Source: Paenibacillus polysaccharolyticus (GTDB lineage Bacteria; Bacillota; Bacilli; Paenibacillales; Paenibacillaceae). From it: DNA of 64,000 nt. The DNA is taken from assembly GCF_900102085.1 (NCBI RefSeq), contig NZ_FMVM01000006.1:259258-323257 (forward strand). The letters are read 5' to 3'. The position numbers were made by a program, and so were the translations under genes. This document shows, one piece after another, positions 16,057 through 24,416 of this stretch; position 1 is the first letter of the stretch, and every line of letters begins with the position of its first letter. A model generated the notes under the pieces. That model searched no databases. It was not told the origin of the DNA and saw only the letters and a list, made by a program, of their open reading frames with translations.

Positions 16057-16551
16057 ATGTCTCACAAACGTTCCTCCAAAGGTGGAGAAATTCCGCAAAT
16101 GTACAATCTGGACGAGATGGATCGCAAAATCATCGCCGCGCTCCATGAGAACAGCCGGATTTCCTATACAGACCTGGGTACACAGATCGGATTATCCCGC
16201 GTAGCCGTTCAAGCTCGCATCAATGCATTATCGGAAAAAGGAATCATTGAACGTTTCACCGTTGTCATTAACCCAGGCAAGGTGGGGCTACAGGTCTCCG
16301 CCTTTTTTAATGTCGATGTGGAACCGCGCTTCCTGGATGAAGTTGCAGAGATGCTGGATGATGAGCCAGCAGTGACCAGTCTCTATCATATGACAGGCCC
16401 AAGTACCCTGCATATGCACGGTATTTTTGCAGATATGGAAGAGATGGAGCAGTTTATACTGGAGAAACTCTACAAGATGCCTGGCATCGTCAAAGTGGAA
16501 TCACAACTGCTCTTAAAACGATATAAAAGCCGCATGGGCATGAGACTCTAG
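16057..16551 (+). CDS. ywrC: Lrp/AsnC-type regulator of the chromate operon
   Basis: A 164-residue Lrp/AsnC protein. It opens with a helix-turn-helix ([41 protein letters not shown], about 18-58) and continues with the RAM-type ligand domain. In B. subtilis ywrC (chrS) lies directly before the two half-size chromate transporters ywrB and ywrA and represses them; the same order is seen here with a 12-base gap. Start ATG 16057 follows AAGGGTGA; upstream in-frame starts lie in untranslated-looking sequence. Chromate as the inducer is inference from the homologous operon. Confidence 0.85.
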   Translation: MSHKRSSKGGEIPQMYNLDEMDRKIIAALHENSRISYTDLGTQIGLSRVAVQARINALSEKGIIERFTVVINPGKVGLQVSAFFNVDVEPRFLDEVAEMLDDEPAVTSLYHMTGPSTLHMHGIFADMEEMEQFILEKLYKMPGIVKVESQLLLKRYKSRMGMRL

Positions 16552-16563
16552 GAGGATATCAGC

Positions 16564-17151
16564 ATGAGTTGGAAAGATTACAACGGTCTCGTGGTCGGCA
16601 TGGTACGAACCGGAATTTTGGGATATGGCGGTGGCCCCTCGGTTATCCCGCTAATCCGTTATGAAGCCGTCACCCGGTACAAGTGGGTCAGCGACGATGA
16701 ATTCGGCGAGATTCTGGCGATTGCCAACGCCTTGCCCGGACCTATCGCAACCAAAATGGCTGCTTATCTTGGCTATAAAACAAAGGGTGTTCTAGGCGCT
16801 ATTGTGTCCGTACTCGCTCATATTTTGCCGACAAGCATCGCGATTATTGCTCTACTCGGTTCGATGTACGCACTGCGTGAATCCAAGATTGTAGCGGGTA
16901 TGGTAGCAGCGGTGCGGCCTGTCATTTTTGTGATGCTTGGTATGATGGCCTATGAATTTGCGATGAAAGCCTGGAAAGGCTTGGGTAAGTGGTTTGCTAT
17001 TTTATTCGGTGTGATTGCCTTTGCAGCATTACAGTTACTCAATATTCATCCGGGACTGGTGATTACGGTGTTCCTGGTCTATGGTTTCTTCCATTTCGGG
17101 CTGGTACAGCGTATAAAATCCAAAGGTAACTCCGACAAGGAGGTATCGTAG
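16564..17151 (+). CDS. ywrB: Chromate transporter, N-terminal-type half subunit
   Basis: A 195-residue membrane protein of the short-chain CHR family with about six hydrophobic helices. The FGYGGGPSVIPLI-like start (here GYGGGPSVIPLIRYE) and IANALPGPIATKMAAYLGY are the CHR signature; both recur in the next gene, as expected for paired half subunits that assemble with opposite topology. In B. subtilis the two proteins are needed together for chromate efflux. AGGAGGATATCAGC precedes the ATG. The stop is one base before the next start, so translation is coupled. Confidence 0.9.
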   Translation: MSWKDYNGLVVGMVRTGILGYGGGPSVIPLIRYEAVTRYKWVSDDEFGEILAIANALPGPIATKMAAYLGYKTKGVLGAIVSVLAHILPTSIAIIALLGSMYALRESKIVAGMVAAVRPVIFVMLGMMAYEFAMKAWKGLGKWFAILFGVIAFAALQLLNIHPGLVITVFLVYGFFHFGLVQRIKSKGNSDKEVS

Positions 17152-17152
17152 G

Positions 17153-17698
17153 ATGCTTCAGACATGGTGGGAATTATTTTGGGGATTTTTCGTAGCGAAC
17201 ATCCTCGGATATGGAGGCGGCCCCGCTTCCATTCCATTGATGCAGGAAGAGATTGTGAATCATTACCACTGGATGACAACCGAGCAGTTCGGTGATGTAC
17301 TGGCAATCGGTAATGCGCTCCCAGGCCCGATTGCCACGAAAATTGCTGCATTTGTCGGATATCACGTCGCAGGCTGGTTTGGTGCATTAATTGCCAGCTT
17401 CGCTACCATTGTACCGTCAGCAGTTGCACTTATTCTATTACTTCGTTTGTTGAACAAACACCGGACTTCACCTAAGGTAAAAGGCATGACTCTGCTTGTT
17501 CAACCGGTGATCGCTGTGCTCATGATTCTACTCACTTGGGAATTCGGCCAAGTATCCACGGACTCCATCGGCATCTGGCAGACGCTGATTATTGCAGGCA
17601 TCTCCCTCTGGGTCATGACCAAAACCAAGCTGCACCCGGCAATTCTTATTCTTATTGCTTTTGCCTATGGTGCTTTGGTACTGTCACATACGATGTGA
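17153..17698 (+). CDS. ywrA: Chromate transporter, C-terminal-type half subunit
   Basis: A 181-residue partner of the preceding protein, with YGGGPASIPLMQEEIV and IGNALPGPIATKIAAFVGY matching the same CHR motifs and about six helices. It is the second half of a two-subunit chromate transporter in the cytoplasmic membrane. AAGGAGG (17138-17144) overlaps the end of the first subunit gene. A perfect bidirectional terminator stands downstream, which closes the three-gene operon. Related transporters may carry sulfate-like anions, so chromate is the best supported substrate but not proven. Confidence 0.9.
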   Translation: MLQTWWELFWGFFVANILGYGGGPASIPLMQEEIVNHYHWMTTEQFGDVLAIGNALPGPIATKIAAFVGYHVAGWFGALIASFATIVPSAVALILLLRLLNKHRTSPKVKGMTLLVQPVIAVLMILLTWEFGQVSTDSIGIWQTLIIAGISLWVMTKTKLHPAILILIAFAYGALVLSHTM

Positions 17699-17778
17699 CC
17701 AGATTAGATCGCTATTAGATCGCTAATCTAAATTATGAATTCGGGAAAATGTATGTTTTTCAACTCTATATGGTACTC

Positions 17779-17818
17779 AAAAAGGTGATATCAGCTTGAA
17801 TGCTGATATCACCTTTTT
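17779..17818. terminator. Bidirectional terminator
   Basis: A perfect 17-bp stem (17779-17795 with 17802-17818; AAAAAGGTGATATCAGC) lies between the convergent chromate operon and the BIG2 gene. Confidence 0.92.
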
Positions 17819-17850
17819 GACATTTACTATTTCCGATCCGTATTCCGACC

Positions 17851-20223
17851 TTACTTTTCCTCAACCACAACGTTGACCTTTGTTTTTACACCTGCATAGG
17901 AGATGGTAATGGTCGCTTTACCTTTACCATTCGCTTGAATAATCCCATCTTTTACGGAAGCCGTTGCAATGCGGGAGGAAGTCCAAAGTGCTGGTTTGGA
18001 CACATTCGCTTCACTTCCATCCAAATATGTTGCGGTGGCGACTACGGTTGCTTTATCGCCAACTTTCATCGTTAACGTGACTTTATCCGTCTGTAAATAT
18101 TTCAATGTATCTACATCCAGCGCAATCGTAATCGTTTTGCTACCATACTTCGCAGTTATTCTTGCTTTACCTGAGCTCAGTGCCTTCACTTTGCCTTTGG
18201 TCACTTGAGCCACTTTGTAACTGTTTGATTTCCACTCTGCTTTGTCTGTAACATCCCGCTCACTGCCATCACTCAAGGTAGCAGTCAACTTCAAATCCAC
18301 GGTTTCACCGGATTTCAGCGAAAGAGCTGGTTCAGATGCTTCAATCCGTGAAATGACATCGACTTCAACCTGAATTGTGATTTTCTGTGAGCCGTATTCA
18401 GCTGTGATGTTCGCTTTACCACTGCTATTACCTGTGATTACACCTTTTTTCACATCAGCTACACGAGCATTGCTTGATTTCCAAGTTGCATCGGCTGTGA
18501 CGTCTTTCGTATTACCGTCCCCATCCGTGCCTGTAAGGATAATGGCTTGAGTTTCTTTTGCAGACAGCACGACAAAGTTCATATCCGCTTCCAGCCCGCT
18601 CGCCATTCCTACTTCTACAGGCAGTGTCAACGTTTTCCCTTCGATTTTAGCAGTAATCGTTGCTTTGCCTGTCGCTACACCCGTAATAACCCCTTTGCTG
18701 TCTACCTCAGCGATTTTCTCGCTGCTACTGCTCCACGTTGCATCGTCAGATACATCCTTGGAAGTTTCACCGTATACGGCAAGCACTTTGGCAGCAGTGG
18801 TTCCGCCAACAGCAACGGTTGCTTTCTTTTTATCCATCTCATACTTGTCAGGCACGTCTACGTTTACTGTGAATTTCACCGTTTTGCCGCCATATGCTGC
18901 GGTAATGGTAGCTGTACCCGATTTGTATGCAATCAGTTCACCACCCGATACATATACAATATCTGCATTGCTGGATGTCCACGTCGCTTTGGACGTTACA
19001 TCTTCCTTGCTTGCATCGATGTATTCAGCGTTCGCTGTCAGGTTTTTCTTTTTGTTATCACCAGTCACGCTCATGGCAAGTTTGTCGGTAACATCTTTGA
19101 TATCCAGATATCTCGCCGTATCTACATCGACAGCGATCTCTACCGTTTTGCCACTGTATGCAGCCTTAATCGTTGTTGATCCCGCACTTATTGCTGTAAT
19201 TTGGCCTTTGAACACCGTAGCCACCTTCTCATTGCTGGATGTCCACGTTGCCTGATCCGTTACATTCACATCACTACTGTTTGGATATGAAGCTGTAACT
19301 GCGACATTGGCCGTTTTATTCGTATCACTCAAGCGGAAGAAGATGCTCTGTTTCGCTACGCTCAGCTTGCTCGTCAGATCTACATCCACATCTACGGATA
19401 CCGACTTGGTACCATATTTACCTGTAATTGTGGCAGAACCTGCCGAATAACCTGTAATGTTGCCTTTCAGTACATCTGCAACCTTTTCGTTGCTTGACGT
19501 CCACTCTGCCAGATCGGTTACATCTTTGGAAGTTCCATCTGGATAGGTCGCTGTTAATGTGACACTTTCCTTCTGTTTCAGAAGTAGACTGATCTGGCTT
19601 TTGTCCACATCCACACGTTTAACCACTTCCACGTTAACATCTATGGTTACGCTCTGACTGCCCAGCTTCGCTGTAATCAACGCTGTGCCGGCACTCTGAC
19701 CCGTCACTTTACCGTTAACCACTGTTGCCACTTTCTCATTACTTGTTGACCATTCAGCACTGCTGGCCGCCTGCTCATTCGTTGTATTATCGCTATACGT
19801 TGCAGTCAGCAAAATATCCTTGGTAACCCCTGTACGGAGATCAAGATCTTGCACATTTTTGGAAAGGGCTTTGACTTTCTTGGTCACTTTGATTTGAATA
19901 GATTGACTTTGCCCTTGATACGCCACTGTAACTGTGGCTGTACCTTCTTTTTTGGCTGTTATTGAACCATTATATGCAGAGGCTACCGAAGCATCACTGC
20001 TCGTCCAGGATGAACTGATCGTAACGTTTGCCGAGGTATTATCCGAATATACCCCCGTTACGGTAACCGATCCGGAATCGCCGACTTCGAGCGACATTTC
20101 ATTTTTGGAAACCACAATTTTGGACAGTTCTTTCTCTGCCGCAGCGGCCAAGCCTACGTTGGAAATACTCAGTATCAACACCAGCATCATCACCATGTAC
20201 TTGGTCAATCTTGGCTTAAACAT
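17851..20223 (-). CDS. Secreted protein of nine BIG2 (Ig-like) repeats
   Basis: A 790-residue exported protein. A signal peptide (about 1-29, ending GLAAAA) is followed by nine consecutive BIG2-type repeats of 82-88 residues. Each has the pattern hydrophobic strand, T-A-x-Y-x-D-G/N, D-V-T, W-x-S-S-N-x-x-V-A, G-x-I-T, S-A-G-x-A-x-I-T, Y-G-x-K-x-V. No catalytic domain, SLH domain, LPXTG motif or membrane anchor is present; the protein ends with the last repeat (VNVVVEEK). BIG2 repeats bind carbohydrate or serve as stalks in surface proteins. ATG 20223 is six bases from GGAGG; ATG 20226 and TTG 20247 are alternatives. It is a single gene with its own terminator. Confidence 0.88.
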   Translation of the reverse strand: MFKPRLTKYMVMMLVLILSISNVGLAAAAEKELSKIVVSKNEMSLEVGDSGSVTVTGVYSDNTSANVTISSSWTSSDASVASAYNGSITAKKEGTATVTVAYQGQSQSIQIKVTKKVKALSKNVQDLDLRTGVTKDILLTATYSDNTTNEQAASSAEWSTSNEKVATVVNGKVTGQSAGTALITAKLGSQSVTIDVNVEVVKRVDVDKSQISLLLKQKESVTLTATYPDGTSKDVTDLAEWTSSNEKVADVLKGNITGYSAGSATITGKYGTKSVSVDVDVDLTSKLSVAKQSIFFRLSDTNKTANVAVTASYPNSSDVNVTDQATWTSSNEKVATVFKGQITAISAGSTTIKAAYSGKTVEIAVDVDTARYLDIKDVTDKLAMSVTGDNKKKNLTANAEYIDASKEDVTSKATWTSSNADIVYVSGGELIAYKSGTATITAAYGGKTVKFTVNVDVPDKYEMDKKKATVAVGGTTAAKVLAVYGETSKDVSDDATWSSSSEKIAEVDSKGVITGVATGKATITAKIEGKTLTLPVEVGMASGLEADMNFVVLSAKETQAIILTGTDGDGNTKDVTADATWKSSNARVADVKKGVITGNSSGKANITAEYGSQKITIQVEVDVISRIEASEPALSLKSGETVDLKLTATLSDGSERDVTDKAEWKSNSYKVAQVTKGKVKALSSGKARITAKYGSKTITIALDVDTLKYLQTDKVTLTMKVGDKATVVATATYLDGSEANVSKPALWTSSRIATASVKDGIIQANGKGKATITISYAGVKTKVNVVVEEK

Positions 20224-20426
20224 CATTTCCCTCCGATTAATCGTCAATTTTTTCCTACTCTAATTAATGTCGGCAAGAACTTTCCAGATGTTTAGACTTT
20301 CAGGAAATTTTCAGGTAATTATATGGAAAATCATACTATAGTCTCATCTACTCCCGCTGCGCATAACCTGAATATAAGGCTTACCATCTTATGCAACATC
20401 ATTTTTCAGTATCGGGGGAAATCGGT

Positions 20427-21032
20427 GTGAATCAGTCATTCGATTACATCCATTATTGGGAGCAGACTTATTCTTCAGGTAAAACGTCGGGCAGGGGTTC
20501 ATATGGCGTGCTGGCGGAATTCAAAGCGGAGGTGGTCAATGCGTTAATCCGGCGCGAAGGTATTCATCGGGTCATCGAATTCGGCTGCGGAGATGGAAAC
20601 CAGTTGAAATATATGAACTATGGTGAATATCTGGGCATGGATGTGGCATCCTCGTCTATAAAACAATGCGCTTCGCTATATGCCAGCGATCCTACCAAAA
20701 GCTTCATGGTGTATACACCGGGCCTGTGGGTCAATCGCGGTTTTCTCCAAGCTGATCTGACCGTGTGCCTGGATGTGCTGTATCATATTACAGATGAAAC
20801 GGATTTTCGGGCTACCTTACGCGATGTTCTCCACACTTCATCTCAATGGGTGGTGCTCTATACAAGGCTGAAGGAGCAAGGGGAATCCGGCGTGAAAACC
20901 ATCCAGGATCGCAATCTGTTCCACTATCTATTCGATTATCCCGAATTCAAAGTGCATGAGATCATACGCCAGCGATATCCCGAGCAATCCTCTGCCGACT
21001 TTGTCATTCTGAGACGTTCGCCAGCGAAGTAA
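20427..21032 (+). CDS. Class I SAM-dependent methyltransferase
   Basis: A 201-residue methyltransferase. Motif I is VIEFGCGDGNQLKYM (about 41-55), motif II GEYLGMDVASSSI, and the later ADLTVCLDVLYHITDE corresponds to the post-I/motif IV strand, as in Methyltransf_23/25 proteins. The acceptor cannot be read. GTG 20427 lies eight bases after GGGGG and is the preferred start; ATG 20391 has no ribosome site. It stands alone on the plus strand between two minus-strand units, and a GC-rich hairpin follows it. Confidence 0.8.
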   Translation: MNQSFDYIHYWEQTYSSGKTSGRGSYGVLAEFKAEVVNALIRREGIHRVIEFGCGDGNQLKYMNYGEYLGMDVASSSIKQCASLYASDPTKSFMVYTPGLWVNRGFLQADLTVCLDVLYHITDETDFRATLRDVLHTSSQWVVLYTRLKEQGESGVKTIQDRNLFHYLFDYPEFKVHEIIRQRYPEQSSADFVILRRSPAK

Positions 21033-21071
21033 GTTCACTTCCTGAAGATACAGCAGAGAAACAACATAAAT

Positions 21072-21092
21072 AACCGCCCTATGCAGGGCGGT
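21072..21092 (+). terminator. Hairpin after the methyltransferase gene
   Basis: AACCGCCCT-ATGC-AGGGCGGTT is a perfect 9-bp hairpin, but it lacks a T run, so termination is uncertain. Confidence 0.45.
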
Positions 21093-21247
21093 TGGCTAGG
21101 CGTATCTTGAAACCTACTGAATTGCATCTTTTACCCCTTTTTCGCCCCCTGCTATGTCACTTCCCCTTGACGTGCCCCGGCACGCCTGCGGGAAACTTCC
21201 TTGTTTGGAACGAAATTTGGAAAATCGGCTTTCTTCAGCATTTTCCG

Positions 21248-22384
21248 TTAAAATAACCCCTCGTTTCCACGCAACTTCGCCAGCGCTTCCATATAGAAGT
21301 AATCGCCGTAAATAATCGGCACATTGATTCCCCGGCCTTCCGGGTAATGTACCGTTCCCTGCATTATCAGCCCTTCTTCCGCTACAGATTCAGCAGGGCT
21401 GTAGCGCTCGTACAAGCCGCGGACGATGCGCTCTCCCGCGGCGGCGTAGATTTGCCCGCGTGGCGACAGCTTCGCGAGCTCAAGCAGACCGCTCGCGGCA
21501 ATCGCCGCAGCGGACGAGTCCCACGCCGCCTGATGCTCGGCAGGCGCGCGAAAATCCCACACCGGCACGATGTCTTCGCCAAGCATGGCGAGGAAGAAAT
21601 CGGCCGCCCGCTCCGCTGTCTCCAGATATCGGGCTTCGCCCGTATACCGGAAAGACAGCGCAAACCCGTGCAACGCCCAGGCGGTACCCCGCGCCCAGGC
21701 GGACCCGGGAGCATGGCCTTGGCCGCCATGCTCCCGCAGCTTCTGCCCCGTGTGTGGATCAAACTCCACCACGTGGCAGATGGACCCGTCTGCGCGGACG
21801 AATTCGCGCGCCACGGTGTCCGCATGCGCTTCCGCCAGCCATCGGAAGCGAGGATCGCCGCTCTGCTCGGATGCCCAGTAGAGCAGCGGCAGGTTCATCA
21901 TGCTGTCGATGATGGCAACGCCGCGCGTGTCCATCATCGACGAGCCGAAGTTCCATGCGCGGATGAACTCACCGCGCACGTGAAAGCGGGCAGCGAGCAG
22001 ATTCGCGGCAAGCATGCCGCGGCGGCGCCCATCCTCGCTTCCCATCTGGCGATAGCTGGCTACGCCACTAAGCAGCCAGATGAAACCCAGATCGTGATCC
22101 ACCAGGTCTGGATCACGCAGACAATCTTCGAGCTGTCGCTCACAGCTAGCGGCGATATGCCGCAGATCCGCCGCCGATTCATGCTGCGGATCATCCCGGT
22201 ACACCAGCCACAACAGTCCGGGCCAGAAACCGGCTGTCCACCATTCCGGAGCATTTTTGTCGTACACACCCTGCGGTGAAATATGAGGAAAGGTATCCTG
22301 GATTCGTTTCGCATTTCGAATCGTCTTGTGAACCCCTTGCTGCCATGCTTCCTCCAGCCATGTTGCGGATGTTGAGGTATTCAT
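21248..22384 (-). CDS. GH88 unsaturated glucuronyl hydrolase
   Basis: A 378-residue (alpha/alpha)6-barrel enzyme that removes the unsaturated uronic acid left at the non-reducing end of oligosaccharides after polysaccharide lyase action. Signature stretches are PEWWTAGFWPGLLWL, HDLGFIWLLSG with the first catalytic Asp, and VAIIDSMMNLPLLYWAS with the second; these correspond to Asp88 and Asp149 of Bacillus GL1 UGL. There is no signal peptide, so it acts in the cytoplasm. ATG 22384 is eight bases from GGAGG. It is the last gene of a four-gene operon with two lyase-like proteins and an esterase. Its central and C-terminal part is unusually GC-rich. Confidence 0.88.
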   Translation of the reverse strand: MNTSTSATWLEEAWQQGVHKTIRNAKRIQDTFPHISPQGVYDKNAPEWWTAGFWPGLLWLVYRDDPQHESAADLRHIAASCERQLEDCLRDPDLVDHDLGFIWLLSGVASYRQMGSEDGRRRGMLAANLLAARFHVRGEFIRAWNFGSSMMDTRGVAIIDSMMNLPLLYWASEQSGDPRFRWLAEAHADTVAREFVRADGSICHVVEFDPHTGQKLREHGGQGHAPGSAWARGTAWALHGFALSFRYTGEARYLETAERAADFFLAMLGEDIVPVWDFRAPAEHQAAWDSSAAAIAASGLLELAKLSPRGQIYAAAGERIVRGLYERYSPAESVAEEGLIMQGTVHYPEGRGINVPIIYGDYFYMEALAKLRGNEGLF

Positions 22385-22402
22385 GATCATGTCCTCCTGT
22401 TC

Positions 22403-24394
22403 CTATGTGAGATCGCGTCCCAATCGAATAGTGAATGTCAGTTGCTGTGCATCGTAAACTTCCATCCGCGCTTGCTTGAGCAGCCCGTTGCGTGAAGCCA
22501 CTTCCTGTGGATTCAGCTGAATTACCGCTTTGGCATCTTGAATTGTCGATTCAACGTATGCTCCCAGGTACGTTGTGCGCACACTGCGCTCCGTATAGGT
22601 AATCACAGCCTGCTCCCGACCATCGCTAAACATCAGTGGAATCACAGCTCCCACCGCCTCCATCTCACCCTCAAATATATAAGTCACCACCAGTTCATCT
22701 GCTCGTTGCACATAACGGGTAATGATAGAGCGCATCCCAGGTAAAGGCCCCGTCCAGGTAATTTCAAAATCATTCTCCGTTGTATTCAACATGGCTTTCT
22801 CAGCAGTGCTCTTCACAATATTTGAACCAACTGCTGACACGGTTTCTTGTAGCTTATGATCTGCCGAAATCTCACCCATCCGGGTCGCCATCTTAAATAT
22901 GATTGAACCGCCACCGTGTGCCGGATCAATTCCCGCATCACGGTCATACTTACTACCCGATGGTATGCCCTCAGCCAGACTATGCCACACCCCATCCGCT
23001 GTCTTCCAAGCGGGGCAATAACTCAGAGGCTGCACAACACCTTCAGCAAATTCCGTAAATCCTGCCTGTATGTGACTGGCTGCGGACGGGCCTATTAATC
23101 CCGGCAGACCTGCCTGTTGCACTCGTACCAGCCCCGGAATCGTATACGGGTCATTCAGCGCAGTGTGCAAAACCAACTGCTGACCTGGCACAGAGGCCAG
23201 CAGGGTTTCGAACCAGCCGTCCGTCTGAAGTACTCTGCTTCCAATCTCGGAGGGGAGATAGGAATGCACAATCTCCTCATCTAAATCACGAAGACAGGCA
23301 TGTGCAAGCGCGGCTGCCGTCCACAGATTGTAACAGGTGTGGTTGGTGTATACTTCGTAGCCGTGACGTTTCTCCGGCGCATATTCGTTGCGTACAATTT
23401 TCAAACGTCCATCCGGCATCAGCCAGCGCTCTACGGCTTCAAAACAACGATTTGCCGCTCGTGCAAACGCCCCGGCCATCACCGAATCCCCAGCCTGCAT
23501 CGCCAGCTTGGCGTGTACCGAGCAAACATATGCCGCCGCCGCTTCATTCCATTGGTGCTGGGAGCTGCGACCACGCGGCGGTATTTCTCCCAGCGGAGAC
23601 AACATCAGCAGTGAGCTGAACGCACCATGATTCAGCTTCTCTCGTAATGCATCTGCGACTGCCCCTTCATAACCTCCATCAAGCATCACTTCAAGATGAT
23701 AGCGGGTAGCGATATCATAGGAAAACGGACAATTCGGCCGATCCAGCGGACCGTCCTGATACAGACCGAGCGGAGTAAAACGTGGCAGATGGTATGCTTC
23801 CAGATAACGATCCATCCACGTTGTATCCTCACTCGCAAGATGTTCGCTCCATCGCAGATATTCACCAGAGATCATAATGGCATTCCAGTTAATCATGCGA
23901 TTGGCATTATTCATCTTACTCATCGTAAATACATAATCGTTCTCGGGATCAATCGTCCGAAGTGCCTCGGCCCAGATAGAGGCCTGATCAGGTCGATGAG
24001 ACCTTAGCAACATGTATGCCCGCATCATCAGTACAGGAAAAAAATCCGGATGATTGTCCGGCGCACTGCCGCTTACCACCGCATCAATGCTATGGGACAG
24101 AGCTGCCGATGCAGAATCCAGCAGCTCCATGTGCCCTGCATCCACTAGTACTGCAGCTGCCATAGCGTAGGCCGGGGTGGAGTAGTACCGTTCTATGCCT
24201 GAATACGGATCGATAATTGCACCGTTACTATCCTGATATTTCGTGTAAGCGCACACAATTTGTTTCACGAGTGCCAGCTTACGCTCCCTGCTCCAGCCAT
24301 CTGCCGGTGCAGAGCCAGCTTCAGCTGCTAATGTGCGATACCTTTCAAGTTCATTTTTCCATGGATATGTCGCTGTGGCTGTATAACGACTCAC
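22403..24394 (-). CDS. Unassigned 663-residue protein, lyase-like toroid fold suspected
   Basis: I do not recognise a named family with confidence. The first 400 residues alternate helices as in (alpha/alpha) toroids and carry conserved-looking polar blocks: NNANRMINWNAIMISGEYLRW (about 160), RPNCPFSYDIATRYH (about 222), RGRSSQHQWNEAAAAY (about 276) and NEYAPEKRHGYEVYTNHTCYN (about 342). The last 250 residues are beta-rich, ending in a sandwich-like domain. That layout is seen in several polysaccharide lyase families, and a lyase or hydrolase acting on uronic oligosaccharides would suit its position between a GH88 and a heparinase-like gene. It has no signal peptide. GTG 24394 follows GAGGTGA. 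Confidence 0.6.
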   Translation of the reverse strand: MSRYTATATYPWKNELERYRTLAAEAGSAPADGWSRERKLALVKQIVCAYTKYQDSNGAIIDPYSGIERYYSTPAYAMAAAVLVDAGHMELLDSASAALSHSIDAVVSGSAPDNHPDFFPVLMMRAYMLLRSHRPDQASIWAEALRTIDPENDYVFTMSKMNNANRMINWNAIMISGEYLRWSEHLASEDTTWMDRYLEAYHLPRFTPLGLYQDGPLDRPNCPFSYDIATRYHLEVMLDGGYEGAVADALREKLNHGAFSSLLMLSPLGEIPPRGRSSQHQWNEAAAAYVCSVHAKLAMQAGDSVMAGAFARAANRCFEAVERWLMPDGRLKIVRNEYAPEKRHGYEVYTNHTCYNLWTAAALAHACLRDLDEEIVHSYLPSEIGSRVLQTDGWFETLLASVPGQQLVLHTALNDPYTIPGLVRVQQAGLPGLIGPSAASHIQAGFTEFAEGVVQPLSYCPAWKTADGVWHSLAEGIPSGSKYDRDAGIDPAHGGGSIIFKMATRMGEISADHKLQETVSAVGSNIVKSTAEKAMLNTTENDFEITWTGPLPGMRSIITRYVQRADELVVTYIFEGEMEAVGAVIPLMFSDGREQAVITYTERSVRTTYLGAYVESTIQDAKAVIQLNPQEVASRNGLLKQARMEVYDAQQLTFTIRLGRDLT

Positions 24395-24416
24395 GTGGAC
24401 TCACCTCGGCTTCTCC

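Noticed and set aside
18547..19255. Two long plus-strand frames opposite the BIG2 gene
   Set aside because: They are produced by the repetitive codons of the nine BIG2 repeats; there are no starts with ribosome sites and no recognisable domains.
17851..20223. The repeated pattern as a possible CRISPR or tandem DNA repeat
   Set aside because: Similarity is at protein level (Ig-like domains); nucleotide units are diverged, 250 bases long and in frame.
21347..22279. 310-codon open frame on the plus strand
   Set aside because: It lies antisense to GH88 within its GC-rich block, has no ribosome site and its composition (R, P, H, A) is that of a reverse-frame shadow.
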